Shown here piece by piece: positions 1 through 32,562 of a DNA stretch of 64,000 bases (position 1 is its first letter; every line of letters begins with the position of its first letter). The position numbers were made by a program, and so were the translations under genes. Source of the stretch: Actinacidiphila yeochonensis CN732 (lineage in GTDB: Bacteria > Actinomycetota > Actinomycetes > Streptomycetales > Streptomycetaceae); contig NZ_JQNR01000003.1 in the NCBI RefSeq assembly GCF_000745345.1, forward strand, positions 434,001 to 498,000. Reading direction: 5' to 3'. The notes beneath the pieces were generated by a model. It was not told the origin of the DNA. It saw only the letters and a list, made by a program, of their open reading frames with translations, and ran no database searches.

Positions 1-159
1 GTCCTGGATTCCCTCGCTGGCCTCGTGGACGGCCTTTTTGACTTCGATCCCCAGCCCCAGGGACGTCTTGATGATCCCTCGCATGAGGGGCTTGCCCAGC
101 CTTTTGGCCAGGGAGGCGGCGATCAGGCCGATCAGGAAAGGAGGTACCACAGGTGGCAT
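1..159 (-). CDS. DUF5132-type small membrane protein, partial
   Basis: The first 53 codons of a minus-strand gene that runs off the left edge of the window. The ATG is at 159, with an AAGGA ribosome-binding site 9-10 bases upstream. The visible residues begin MPPVVPPFLIGLIAASLAKR and continue as a short hydrophobic segment, then a basic amphipathic helix containing KTSLGLGIEVKKAVHEA. This is the pattern of the DUF5132 family, small single-pass actinobacterial membrane proteins of unknown function. It is clearly paralogous to the complete gene at 30132-30491, so the NRPS cluster lies between two DUF5132 genes on the same strand. The family call is from memory of the pattern; the role is unknown. 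Confidence 0.7.
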   Translation of the reverse strand, partial: MPPVVPPFLIGLIAASLAKRLGKPLMRGIIKTSLGLGIEVKKAVHEASEGIQD

Positions 160-699
160 GGTGCGATGTCCTTTTCTTCTACTGGGGAAATAGTGATTGA
201 AGGGCCAACGAGAAGTGCCGGGAAAATGCGATGACATGCATGGATTCCCCCGTCAACCACCCCGTACCTCGGAGCGTATCCGAGAGCGGGAAGGTCGTTG
301 CGGATTCCGCTGCGGCCTTCACTCATTCGAGGGGAACGGCCCTCTTTCCGCTGGCTGTTCGGTCCGCAGACAGCGCGGGACAAGCCCGCGGGAATACCCG
401 AAAGACCAGGGAAGTCCGTGGTGATCCGCGGCAGTTGGCAGCGGTCCGCGGAAGTCCCCGGCAGACGAAGAAGTCCGAAGAAGTCCGGCAGGACTTCCGG
501 CGGAGTGTCCCGGAGTCCGCCGGGGCCGCCTGACTCCGGCGGAGGTCCGCTGCCGGACCACCGCACGAAGCGGGATCGGGGCGGAGTGCCCGGCCCGGAC
601 ACCGAGCCCCGATCCGGACACCGAGCCCCGGCCCGACACCGGGATCGGCCCGGACACCGGGACCCGGAGCGGCCGCCGGACCACGACGCCGGGGGTGGT
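160..699. other. 540-bp non-coding gap with GC-rich repeats
   Basis: No convincing gene. The stretch is rich in short direct repeats: GAAGTCC-type units at about 450-500 and CCGGACACCGAGCCCC-type units at about 594-665. It also holds small inverted repeats. Reading frames crossing it have no family-like sequence and look like GC-bias shadows. It separates the 3' end of the NRPS operon from the left DUF5132 gene, so it probably carries the operon terminator. Confidence 0.6.
481..543. terminator. Clustered hairpins downstream of the NRPS operon
   Basis: AAGTCC (481-486) pairs with GGACTT (491-496) across a four-base loop, and TCCGCCGG (516-523) pairs with CCGGCGGA (536-543). Both lie 150-220 bases past the last gene of the minus-strand operon. 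No T-run follows, so this is a candidate terminator region by position and structure only. Confidence 0.3.
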
Positions 700-888
700 C
701 TACCGGCGGCCCTGGGCCGGCACGGTGCCGAGCTTGGCGCTCAGCACCGACAGGAAGGTCGGAAGCTTGTCCACCGCGGACTTGGGGACAAGGGTGACCT
801 GGACCGTGTTCCGCACCATGTCATGGACGACGAGCTTGTAGGTGCCGTCCTCGTGCACGATCTCGGCGGAGTAGAGCAGCGTTTCCAC
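700..888 (-). CDS. 62-residue conserved-looking small protein, last gene of the NRPS operon
   Basis: A short protein starting at GTG 888, with a GGAGGA ribosome-binding site about 5 bases upstream. It begins 39 bases after the SRPBCC gene stops. The sequence (VETLLYSAEIVHEDGTYKL...) has alternating hydrophobic beta-strand character and then a C-terminal helix rich in L, S and K. There is no signal peptide or transmembrane segment. I do not recognise the family. Its strong ribosome-binding site and position directly after the P450 and SRPBCC genes suggest an accessory protein of the peptide pathway, possibly a small partner of the tailoring step; that is inference. Confidence 0.6.
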   Translation of the reverse strand: METLLYSAEIVHEDGTYKLVVHDMVRNTVQVTLVPKSAVDKLPTFLSVLSAKLGTVPAQGRR

Positions 889-927
889 CAGGGTCCTCCG
901 GGTGTGTCGGATGTGTCGGGTGGCGGG

Positions 928-1674
928 TCAGGCGCCGTTGAGCCAGGCGTTCCACGCCTGGGTGGCCTGGGCGGCCCGCTCTTCGTCCATGTCCTCGGCG
1001 AACAGGTGGTGGCCCAGCCAGATCGGCCAGTTCCAGCTGCTGCCGTTGAAGAACCGGTACAGCGCGTCCTGGCCGCGCAGGGCGACGAAGTCGGCGCTGA
1101 GCCAGTCCACGACCACCTTCTCCGAACCGCCGTCCGTACCCGGGAGGTCGAGCGGCAGCAGGTCGCCGACGGCGGTGCCGTCCGCGACACCGAGGCGGCG
1201 GAGCAGGGCGGCGAAGTCGGCGGGGTCGTCGGTGCGGCGGCCGGTGTCGGCCTTGACGTAGACGGCGGTGCGGCCGGCGAAGTGCCTCAGGTACTCGGCG
1301 AGGCCCCGCTGGTAGAAGGCGACGTGCTTCTCGGCCGCGTCCGCCTTGGTGTCCCAGTCGGCGTCGACGACTCCGGTGTGCACCCAGTGGATGCCCATCC
1401 GCAGGCGGCTGGTTCCGTCGTCGAGCGGCTCGATCCGGTAGGAGAGCGTGTTGGAGAACCCGTCGGCCAGGGCCACGCGGACGGCGAAGTGGTGCGGCGG
1501 CTCCCACGCGACGACGGTGCCGTCGCCCCGGGTGACCCGTCCCCCGACGCGCGGTTCGACCTCCATCGGGTACAGCCAGCCCAGGTTGCCGGCGCCGGTG
1601 GCGACCGCGTCCCAGACCTGCTCGGGCGTGGCGGGCAGGTCCTGCTCGTAGCGGGCTTGGAACTCTCGGGGCAT
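928..1674 (-). CDS. SRPBCC/START-fold protein (AHSA1/polyketide cyclase-like)
   Basis: A 248-residue protein starting at ATG 1674 with an AAGGAG site 8-9 bases upstream, 30 bases after the P450 stops. The N-terminal 140 residues have the SRPBCC signature: an opening strand ending in LPATPEQVWDAV, then the GG-R-V-G--V-W-PP strand-turn pattern and a hydrophobic C-terminal helix. The fold makes a ligand-binding cavity and is common in cyclases, carriers and stress proteins. The last 100 residues (from about 150) form a second, unrecognised segment. In crocapeptin biosynthesis, as I recall it, a helper protein is needed with the P450 to make the Ahp ring. This protein, next to the P450, is the best helper candidate here, though I cannot say the families match. 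Confidence 0.75.
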   Translation of the reverse strand: MPREFQARYEQDLPATPEQVWDAVATGAGNLGWLYPMEVEPRVGGRVTRGDGTVVAWEPPHHFAVRVALADGFSNTLSYRIEPLDDGTSRLRMGIHWVHTGVVDADWDTKADAAEKHVAFYQRGLAEYLRHFAGRTAVYVKADTGRRTDDPADFAALLRRLGVADGTAVGDLLPLDLPGTDGGSEKVVVDWLSADFVALRGQDALYRFFNGSSWNWPIWLGHHLFAEDMDEERAAQATQAWNAWLNGA

Positions 1675-1704
1675 GGGGGGTTCTCCTTCGTCGTGGTTCG
1701 GGTG

Positions 1705-2952
1705 TCAGTAGGTGAGCGGGAGGGCGCTCAGCCGCCGTTGCAGCGGGTTGGGCCGCCATTCCAGGGCCGTCTCGTCGGCCAGCCGCAGGTCGGGGAGCCG
1801 GCGGACCAGGGTGCCGACGGCCACCTCCGCCTGGAGCTTGGCCAGCGGGCCGCCGAGGCAGAAGTGCGGGCCGTTGCCGAAGCTGAGGTGCCGGTTGCCG
1901 GGGCGGGAGAGGTCGAGCCGGTCGGGGTCCTCGAAGCGCTCGGGGTCGCGGTTGGTCGCGGCGAGGAACAGGTACGCCAACTCGCCCTCGCGCAGCGTCC
2001 GCCCGCCGATCTCGACGTCCTCGGCGACGACCCGGACGATCGCCTGGGTCACCGTGTCGTAGCGGGCCAGCTCCTCGACGGCACCGCGGATCAGGCCGGG
2101 GTCCGCGCGCAGCCGGGCCAGCTGGTCCGGGTGGCGCAGCAGGGCCAGCATGCCGTTGCCGATCAGGTGGGTGGTGGTCTCGTCGCCCGCGGTGATCAGG
2201 ACGAAGCAGGTGGACAGCAGTTCGGAGTCGGTGAGCCGGTCGTCCTGCGCCTGCGTCGCGACCAGGGCGCTGATCAGGTCGTCGCCCGGTTCCCGCCGGC
2301 GCTGCCGGATGAGTCCGGACAGGTACTCCTCGTACTGCTCGATGGCCGCCTCGGATTTGCCGATGTCCTCGCTGAGCCGGCCGAAGCGGCGGAACCAGCC
2401 CTTGACCTGCGGCCGGTCCCCCTCCGGGATGCCGAACAGCTCGCAGACGACGGACATCGGCAGTGGCGAGGCGACCGCCTCCAGCAGGTCCATCGCCGGC
2501 CCTGCCGCGACCGCCTCGTCGACGAGCCGGTCGACGATCCGCTGGATGCCGTCGCGCAGCGCCTCGACCCGCCGGGCGGTGAAGGCCCGGTTGGCGAGCT
2601 TGCGCAGCCGGGCGTGGTCCGGCGGGTCGGTGTTGGTCATCACCCGGCCGAGCCGGTCGGTGATCCGGCTGAACGCCTTCAGGTCGCCGCCGAGGGCGCC
2701 GTAGGCGCGGGTCATCCGGTCCCGGTCGTTGGACAGCCGCATGTCGCCCAGCGCCGCCTCGACGTCGGCGTACCGGGTCAGGTACCAGATGCCCTGGTCG
2801 CTGCGGTGGACCGGGCTCTCGCGCCGCATGCGGGCGTAGAGCGGGTACGGGTCGCGGCGGGCCTCGGGCAGGTGCAGCGCCGCGGCGAGGTCGCCGGGCC
2901 CGGCGGGGCCCGCGGTGCCGCGGGCCCCGTCCAGGGTGTCGGTGGAGGTCAC
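1705..2952 (-). CDS. Cytochrome P450, proposed to oxidise the peptide's prolyl residue (Ahp formation)
   Basis: A 415-residue soluble bacterial P450. The I-helix oxygen-activation motif AGDETT is at about residues 255-260, the K-helix ExxR is E294-R297, and the heme-binding loop FGNGPHFCLGG carries the axial cysteine C365. There is no transmembrane anchor, as in other bacterial class I P450s. The start is GTG 2952, only 10 bases after the MbtH stop. The gene is in one operon with the NRPS, MbtH and SRPBCC genes. Because module 4 carries a proline-type code in the position where Ahp-depsipeptides have their piperidone, the natural role is 5-hydroxylation of the prolyl residue followed by rearrangement to 3-amino-6-hydroxy-2-piperidone. 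The family call is secure; the reaction is inferred from context. Confidence 0.93.
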   Translation of the reverse strand: MTSTDTLDGARGTAGPAGPGDLAAALHLPEARRDPYPLYARMRRESPVHRSDQGIWYLTRYADVEAALGDMRLSNDRDRMTRAYGALGGDLKAFSRITDRLGRVMTNTDPPDHARLRKLANRAFTARRVEALRDGIQRIVDRLVDEAVAAGPAMDLLEAVASPLPMSVVCELFGIPEGDRPQVKGWFRRFGRLSEDIGKSEAAIEQYEEYLSGLIRQRRREPGDDLISALVATQAQDDRLTDSELLSTCFVLITAGDETTTHLIGNGMLALLRHPDQLARLRADPGLIRGAVEELARYDTVTQAIVRVVAEDVEIGGRTLREGELAYLFLAATNRDPERFEDPDRLDLSRPGNRHLSFGNGPHFCLGGPLAKLQAEVAVGTLVRRLPDLRLADETALEWRPNPLQRRLSALPLTY

Positions 2953-2962
2953 GTCGGCCGCG

Positions 2963-3178
2963 CTACCGCTGGGCGGCCATGGCGTCGGCGAGGCTCCTGG
3001 GCCGCATGTCGGTCCAGTTCTCCTCGATGTACTCCAGGCAGGCGGCGTGCGTGTCGGGGCCGTGGACGGTGGTCCAGCCGTCGGGCACGTCGGCGAACCG
3101 CGGCCACAGCGAGTGCTGGTCCTCCTCGTTGACGAGTACGAGGAAGGTGCCGTCCTGGTCGTCGAACGGGTTGGTCAT
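2963..3178 (-). CDS. mbtH: MbtH-like NRPS accessory protein
   Basis: A 71-residue protein with the full MbtH pattern: [22 protein letters not shown], and a C-terminal [14 protein letters not shown] segment with the family's conserved tryptophans. MbtH proteins bind NRPS adenylation domains and are needed for their solubility or activity. The ATG at 3178 lies five bases after the NRPS stop. Its AGGAGG ribosome-binding site overlaps the end of the NRPS reading frame, so translation is probably coupled to the synthetase. The length is normal for the family. Confidence 0.96.
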   Translation of the reverse strand: MTNPFDDQDGTFLVLVNEEDQHSLWPRFADVPDGWTTVHGPDTHAACLEYIEENWTDMRPRSLADAMAAQR

Positions 3179-3183
3179 GGGGG

Positions 3184-27358
<24,175 letters not shown>

Positions 27359-27463
27359 GGGGGTACCTCCAGGAGTGTGGGCAGGCGTGTCGCGGGGCGC
27401 GCCGCGACACACCGACCGCCGTGCTGTCAGGCGGTGGGTGGTCGGGTGGCGCGGCTGGTGCGG

Positions 27464-29782
27464 TCAGGCAGCGAGTTCGCCGGCCTGGAGCTGCCAGAGG
27501 GATGCGTAGAGCCCGTGCCGGGCGAGGAGTTCGTCGTGAGTGCCCTGCTCGGCCACGACGCCGCCCTTGTCCATGACGTAGATCAGGTCGGCGTGGCGGA
27601 CGGTGGAGAGCCGGTGGGCGATGACGACCATCGTCCGGTCGGCCGCGAAGGCGCGGAGGGTGTGCTGGATGGCGGCCTCGGTCGCGTTGTCCACGGCGGA
27701 GGTGGCCTCGTCGAGGATCACGACCGGTGAGTCCTTGAGGATCGCGCGCGCCAGGGCGACGCGTTGCCGCTGGCCGCCCGAGAGCGCGGCGCCGCGCTCG
27801 CCGATCACCGTGTCGTAGCCGTCCGGCAGGGACGCGATGAAGGTGTGCGCCTCGGCCATCGTGGCCGCCCGGACCACGGCCTCGTCCGAGGCCGCGAAGC
27901 GGCCGTAGCGGATGTTGTCGGCGATGGTGCCGTCGAAGAGGAAGGGGTCCTGGGCGACGAACCCGATCGCGTGGCGCAGGTCGTGCCGCGGCAGGTCCCG
28001 TACGTCGCGCCCGTCGAGCAGCACGGTGCCGGAGTCCGCGTCCTGGAACCGCATCAGCAGCCGGGCGATGGAGGTCTTGCCGGAGCCGGTGGCGCCGACG
28101 AGCGCGGTGAACCGCCCGGCGGGGATGGCCAGCGAGAGGTTCTCCAGGGCCGGCGGCCGGCCGGGGTAGGCGAAGGTCACGTTGTCGAGCACGATCTCCC
28201 CGCGCACCTTCTCGACGTCGAGCGGTTCGCCGGCCGTGTCGGCCTCGGCGGGCAGGGCGCGCAGCCGCTGGACCCGGTCGTAGGAGGTGAGGGTGCGCTG
28301 GTACTGGTCGACGATGCCGCCGAGCCGGTTCATCCGCAGCATCACCATCTGCGGCAGCCCGATCAGCGGGCTGAACACCTCGAACGGCAGGCTGCCGTTG
28401 AGCACCGACCGGCCGCCGATCAGCAGGGTCCCGGCCATCGAGCCGGTGGTGCAGACGCGGACGATCTCGCCGTGGCGGATCGTGCTCCGGTCGGTCTGCT
28501 GGTTGCTCTCCCGGGCCTCCGCGCTCAGCCGGTCGATCCGCTCGGCCTCGTAGTCCTCGGTGCAGAAGCTCTTGACGGTCGCGCCGGCCTCCAGCGTGTT
28601 CACCAGCTGGCTGTGCAGCGCGGCGCGGTGCTCCCCGGAGACGGCGTAGTCGGCCGCGGCCTTGTCCTGGTGGTGGAAGGACAGCCAGGCGATGACGGGG
28701 ATGGGCAGGAACGCGATCCAGGCGATCTGCGGTGCCAGCAGCAGGAACAGCGGCACGAGGAGGGCCAGGCTGGTGCCCAGTTGCAGCACGTCGTTGGCCG
28801 AGGTCGCGAAGAAGGCGCCCAGCTGGTGGACGTCGTCGGTGAGCGCGCCGGCGATCCGGCTGGTCCGCTCGCCCTCCAGGTGCCGCAGTTCGAGGTGCTG
28901 CACGTGGGTGTACGTCCGGTTGCGCCAGTCGTGCTCGATGTCCTGGCCGAGCCGCCGCCACTGGAGGTTCGAGGAGTACGAGAGGGCCGACACGGCGGCA
29001 CAGGCGGCGGCCACCAGACCGGCCAGGCACCAGAGTTGGGCGGACGCGGTGGTCAGGCCGAGGTGGACGAGCGGCGCGGCCTCGCCCTTGATGAGGACCA
29101 GCGCGGTCCAGCCGATGAAGGTGCCGAGCGCCATCTCCGCCGCCTGGCAGGCCACCGACAGCGCGGAGGCGCGGTAGAGCCGCGGGCGGTGCGGTCCGAC
29201 GATCTCCAGGAGGGGGTGCCGTCCGGCCTCGCCTCCGTCTCCCGGCAGCTCGCCGGCCGCCTCGGCCATCCTGGCCCAGGCCCTCCGGATGACCGCCGCG
29301 GTCGCCACCGCCACCCCGCCGAGCGCCACCAGCTGCCTGCTCAGCGCCGACCCGCGGACCAGCGCGATCCCGGCCGCCACCCCGCCCCCGACGGCGAGCA
29401 CCGGACGCACCGCTCCGCGCCCCGGGCGCGGGGCCGGCTCGCCGGCGGGCGGCGCCGGGACGGTGCGCGCCGCCGGGACCGAGCGCCCCGCCGGGGCGGA
29501 GGTCTCCACGATCCGGACGACGGCTCCGCGGACGAGCCGGCCGATGTCCGCGGCCGCCACTCGCGCGTCGTGCCGGACGAGGAGCCCGCCGGTGACCGGG
29601 TTGGCCCGCACCTCGGTGATCCCGGGAAGGCGCCGCAGGGTCGCGGCGAGGATCTCCGCCGCCCGGGGCCGTCCGAGAACCAGTCTGACGTCCCAGCGCT
29701 GGCGTCCCGGAACGACCGAACGCGGACGCACGTCCAGATCCACGGAGCGATATCCGGCTGCGGCAGCCAGCAGAGACGGCAT
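27464..29782 (-). CDS. ABC exporter with N-terminal HMA-like domain (fused TMD-NBD half-transporter)
   Basis: From ATG 29782 (AGGTGA site 8 bases upstream) the protein has 772 residues. Residues 27-90 form a ferredoxin-like HMA-type domain without a metal-binding CxxC. A Pro/Ala linker and a hydrophobic pair (about 128-165) follow. An ABC exporter transmembrane domain (about 205-480) precedes the ATPase: Walker A GATGSGKT (563-570), Q611, LSGGQ (668-672), Walker B VVILDE (687-692) and H723. It lies just upstream of the NRPS on the same strand, so export of the peptide is the likely job. A longer in-frame start at 29815 would add a CDLC motif; the true start is uncertain. HMA-like domains are usual on P-type ATPases and odd on ABC exporters. 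Confidence 0.88.
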   Translation of the reverse strand: MPSLLAAAAGYRSVDLDVRPRSVVPGRQRWDVRLVLGRPRAAEILAATLRRLPGITEVRANPVTGGLLVRHDARVAAADIGRLVRGAVVRIVETSAPAGRSVPAARTVPAPPAGEPAPRPGRGAVRPVLAVGGGVAAGIALVRGSALSRQLVALGGVAVATAAVIRRAWARMAEAAGELPGDGGEAGRHPLLEIVGPHRPRLYRASALSVACQAAEMALGTFIGWTALVLIKGEAAPLVHLGLTTASAQLWCLAGLVAAACAAVSALSYSSNLQWRRLGQDIEHDWRNRTYTHVQHLELRHLEGERTSRIAGALTDDVHQLGAFFATSANDVLQLGTSLALLVPLFLLLAPQIAWIAFLPIPVIAWLSFHHQDKAAADYAVSGEHRAALHSQLVNTLEAGATVKSFCTEDYEAERIDRLSAEARESNQQTDRSTIRHGEIVRVCTTGSMAGTLLIGGRSVLNGSLPFEVFSPLIGLPQMVMLRMNRLGGIVDQYQRTLTSYDRVQRLRALPAEADTAGEPLDVEKVRGEIVLDNVTFAYPGRPPALENLSLAIPAGRFTALVGATGSGKTSIARLLMRFQDADSGTVLLDGRDVRDLPRHDLRHAIGFVAQDPFLFDGTIADNIRYGRFAASDEAVVRAATMAEAHTFIASLPDGYDTVIGERGAALSGGQRQRVALARAILKDSPVVILDEATSAVDNATEAAIQHTLRAFAADRTMVVIAHRLSTVRHADLIYVMDKGGVVAEQGTHDELLARHGLYASLWQLQAGELAA

Positions 29783-30131
29783 GTGTACGATCACCTGTTT
29801 GCAGAGGTCGCACATACCGCCATGAGAACAGCGGATATATGCGGCAGAGTGGAAAACGCGGGGAAGAAAGGATGCGAAAGCACGGGGAAAGCGAGACGGC
29901 CGGCGATTTCGCGGCCGGTCACCGCGCGGGTACGTTTCTCCGGGCCCCGGCCTCGGTCCCGAATCCTTGTCCCGGACCGGCTCCGGGCCAGGGCCCAAGT
30001 CCCGCCCCGGGGCCGGCTCCCGATCCGGGCCCGAGCCGGGGCGAGGTCCGGGGGCCGGACCACGGCCCTGGTCCGCGCGGGACGGACCGTCAGCGCGCCT
30101 GGCCGGCGGCCGCGGTCCGCCGCACGGGGCG
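29783..30131. other. 349-bp non-coding gap, GC-rich low complexity
   Basis: Between the exporter and the DUF5132 gene. From about 29935 to 30130 it is almost pure G/C with repeated CCGGGCC/GGCCCGG-type blocks able to form many hairpins; 29783-29900 is more AT-rich and should hold the exporter promoter. No gene is supported. I cannot pick a specific promoter with confidence. Confidence 0.5.
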
Positions 30132-30491
30132 TCAGCGCGCCCCGGCGGTGTCGGCGGTCAGCCGGATTCTCGGCGTCCGCGCCGCCTCGCCCTCGGCCCG
30201 TGCGGCGGTCTCGACCCTCCCGCCCTGTGGAGCGCCGCCCCCGGCGGCCGGCCGGCCCGCACCCGTACGGGCCTCGCCGTCACCGGCGGCGATCCGCTCC
30301 GCGACCGTCTCGGCGGCCACCTCGGCCGCGAGGCCGTGGATGTTCTCGCCGGCCTCGCGCGCCGCCTTCCTCACCTCAAGGGCGAGCCCCACGGACGTCT
30401 TGACGACGCCGCGCGTCAGCGGCCCGAGGAGGCGCTTGGCCAGCGGGCCGGCGATGAGGCCGATCAGGAAGGGCGGTACGACGGGCGGCAC
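30132..30491 (-). CDS. DUF5132-type small membrane protein
   Basis: A 119-residue protein from GTG 30491 with a GAGGA site 9 bases upstream. It starts MPPVVPPFLIGLIAGPLAKR: one hydrophobic helix at about residues 5-25, then a basic amphipathic helix (KTSVGLALEVRKAAREAGEN) and an acidic/Ala-rich region to about 70. The C-terminal half is a disordered Gly/Ala/Arg tail. The family has no assigned function. The layout (one transmembrane helix, then helical and disordered tail) recalls the small PacL-type partners of mycobacterial metal ATPases, an analogy rather than a demonstrated relation. It lies upstream of the HMA-ABC exporter on the same strand and is paralogous to the truncated gene at the left edge. 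Confidence 0.75.
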   Translation of the reverse strand: MPPVVPPFLIGLIAGPLAKRLLGPLTRGVVKTSVGLALEVRKAAREAGENIHGLAAEVAAETVAERIAAGDGEARTGAGRPAAGGGAPQGGRVETAARAEGEAARTPRIRLTADTAGAR

Positions 30492-30954
30492 GATGCTTCA
30501 TCCTCGCTACGCGTGAAAGGGACCCGGGCGCCGCGCACCGAAGCGGCAGCACACAGCCGGGCGGGTGGCATGAACCATCGTCAGAATTCCGATTCCTTTT
30601 TGGCGATCGAGAATTCCTGACCGACGAAGTCCGGCAACCCGCTCGTCCATCACCGTAGTGGAGCCGCGCCCGCCTGGACCAAATGGTCTCGGCAGCTTTC
30701 ACTCGTGCGAGTGTTTCTTGATCGCCCGGAGAAACTCGGAGCGCCAGGGAGCGCGTTCGCCGAGCGAGCTACTTGATGATTTTCCTACAATTGGAGGGCC
30801 TTCCCATTCCCCCGCCCCGCCCACGCGGGGGCGGGGCGGACAGCCGGCCGCGGGCCCCGGGGCTCGGCCGGGCCGCGACCGCCGGGGCCGCGGCCCCGAA
30901 GCCGGCCGCGGGCCCCGGTCGGCTACACGGCCGCGGCGGCCGGCGGCCGGTCCG
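30492..30954. other. 463-bp non-coding gap
   Basis: Lies between the DUF5132 gene and the 3' end of the deacetylase-like gene, both on the minus strand. The part from about 30570 to 30800 is clearly more AT-rich than its surroundings and probably holds the promoter of the DUF5132 gene. The part from 30810 to 30940 is GC-rich with inverted repeats and may terminate the deacetylase-like gene. No coding sequence is convincing. Confidence 0.5.
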
Positions 30955-32310
30955 TCACTGCTTCTTCAGGAACGTCGACCAGTCCGGGGACTCGCCCGGG
31001 TCGAGGGCGCGCAGCTTCGCCAGGACCGCCGGGTCCTGGACGTCCAGCCAGTCGCACAGCTCCTTGAACGACACGCACTGCACGCCCTTGCGGTTGCAGA
31101 CGTCCTTGACCACGTCCTCGACCGCCTGCATGTAGATCCCGCCGTTCCAGGTCTCGAAGTGGTTGCCGATGAAGAGCGGGGCCCTGCTGCCGTTGTAGGC
31201 GCGTTCGAAGCCGTTGAGGTACCCCTCCCGCGTGGTCTTCTCCCACTGCGCGTACTTGGCCGGGTCGCCCTCGGTGACGTCGGGGCCGGACTGGTTGTAG
31301 AGGAAGTTGAAGTCCATCGTCAGGGCCTGGAAGTCCTTGCCCGGATACGGCACCAGCTGGAGCGGGAAGTCCCACACCCCGTCCTTCTTGGCCGGCCACT
31401 GCTGGAAGTCGCCCGGGGAGCTGGCGTCGTAGCGCCAGCCGAGGGACTTCTCGGCGGGCAGCAGGTTCTTCTGCCCCTCCAGACACGGCGCGCGGCCGCC
31501 GACCAGCTCCTTGTCGTAGTCGAACGGCAGCGGCGGGATGTCCGTGAAGCCGGTGTTCGTCTTCCACTCGCGCACGAAGGACGTGGCCTGGGCGATCTCG
31601 CTCAGCCAGTCCTTCGTGGTCCAGTTGCCGCCCCCGCCGGGGTCGGGCGCGCAGAAGTGGCCGTTGAAGTGGGTGCCGATCTCGTCGCCGTCCTCCCAGG
31701 CCAGCCGCAGCTGCTGGAGCGTCCAGCGGATGTGCTGGTCGGTCGGGAAGTCGATCGCGGACGCGCCGGGCGAGTGCATCGGCGGCTTGTAGAGGGTCCG
31801 TTTCGCCTTCGGCAGCAGGTAGATGCCGCTGAGGAAGAACGTCATGTGCGCGTTGTTCTTCTCGGCCAACTCCCGGAACTGGGAGAAGAGGTGGTCGTTG
31901 TTCTCCAGTGCGCCGTCCCAGGAGAAGACCACGAACTGCGGCGGCTTCTCACCGGGCTTGAGCTTCTCCGGCTTCAACTGGTGTGGTTGCGGGCCGGTGT
32001 CGGAGGTCGAGCCGTCACCGATCACCTTGGTCCTGCCGTCCCACGTCGGCGAGGCGGTCGGTGTCGACGTGGGCCCGGGCGTGGACCCGGCGGTCCGCGC
32101 GCTCTCCGGGGCCGGGTCCTTCCCGGAGCCGGCCAGCCGCTCGGACGCCGCCGCGGCCCCGTTCCGCCCGCCGTGCGCGGACCCGGGCGCCACCGCGAAC
32201 ACGAGGGTGCCGAGCACCGCGACGGACAGCAGGCCGCACAGCGCGTACAGAACGGGGCGCGGACGACCGCGGGACAGTAACGCCGGTGTGCGAAGCCGCA
32301 GAGGGGGCAT
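30955..32310 (-). CDS. Membrane-anchored polysaccharide deacetylase-like protein
   Basis: A 451-residue protein from ATG 32310 with an AGGAGAAG site. The basic N-terminus and hydrophobic segment at about 17-41 make a signal anchor. A Ser/Thr/Pro-rich spacer (50-120) follows, then a NodB-like catalytic core: FSWDG with D132 (motif 1), H214 and H218 in THFNGH (the HxxxH metal site), and GNHFETW (H384) near the end. This matches carbohydrate esterase 4-type metal-dependent deacetylases, although motif 1 has a single Asp (WDG) where most have two. It would act outside the membrane on cell-wall or capsular glycan. It is divergent from a penicillin-binding protein gene, which supports an envelope role. 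Substrate unknown. Confidence 0.78.
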   Translation of the reverse strand: MPPLRLRTPALLSRGRPRPVLYALCGLLSVAVLGTLVFAVAPGSAHGGRNGAAAASERLAGSGKDPAPESARTAGSTPGPTSTPTASPTWDGRTKVIGDGSTSDTGPQPHQLKPEKLKPGEKPPQFVVFSWDGALENNDHLFSQFRELAEKNNAHMTFFLSGIYLLPKAKRTLYKPPMHSPGASAIDFPTDQHIRWTLQQLRLAWEDGDEIGTHFNGHFCAPDPGGGGNWTTKDWLSEIAQATSFVREWKTNTGFTDIPPLPFDYDKELVGGRAPCLEGQKNLLPAEKSLGWRYDASSPGDFQQWPAKKDGVWDFPLQLVPYPGKDFQALTMDFNFLYNQSGPDVTEGDPAKYAQWEKTTREGYLNGFERAYNGSRAPLFIGNHFETWNGGIYMQAVEDVVKDVCNRKGVQCVSFKELCDWLDVQDPAVLAKLRALDPGESPDWSTFLKKQ

Positions 32311-32562
32311 GGGTTCTTCTCCTGGCCGGGTGACGGTGGCAGGGGCTCACCCTGGAGCTCGCAGATGATGGTCTCTGGCTCGCTCCGTCACGGGACCGTA
32401 ACAACGGACCACCTGGGGCGGCCCCGCCCGGTCGATTTCACGGGCCGTCAACTCCCTTGTCTTTCAACCTGTTTCAGGACTGTGACGCTCCCATCCCGGA
32501 GCCGCCCCACAACCTCCCTACCGTCGGGCAGCGGTCCTGGCGGTTCGAACGAGGAGCAGCGG

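Noticed and set aside
298..3132. Very long plus-strand open frame opposite the P450 and MbtH genes
   Set aside because: It is an antisense shadow of high-GC coding DNA: highly repetitive V/G/R/Q/L composition, no domain, and the minus-strand genes there have clear catalytic motifs. The same applies to 3274-9720, 9468-21452 and 21158-27730 on the plus strand.
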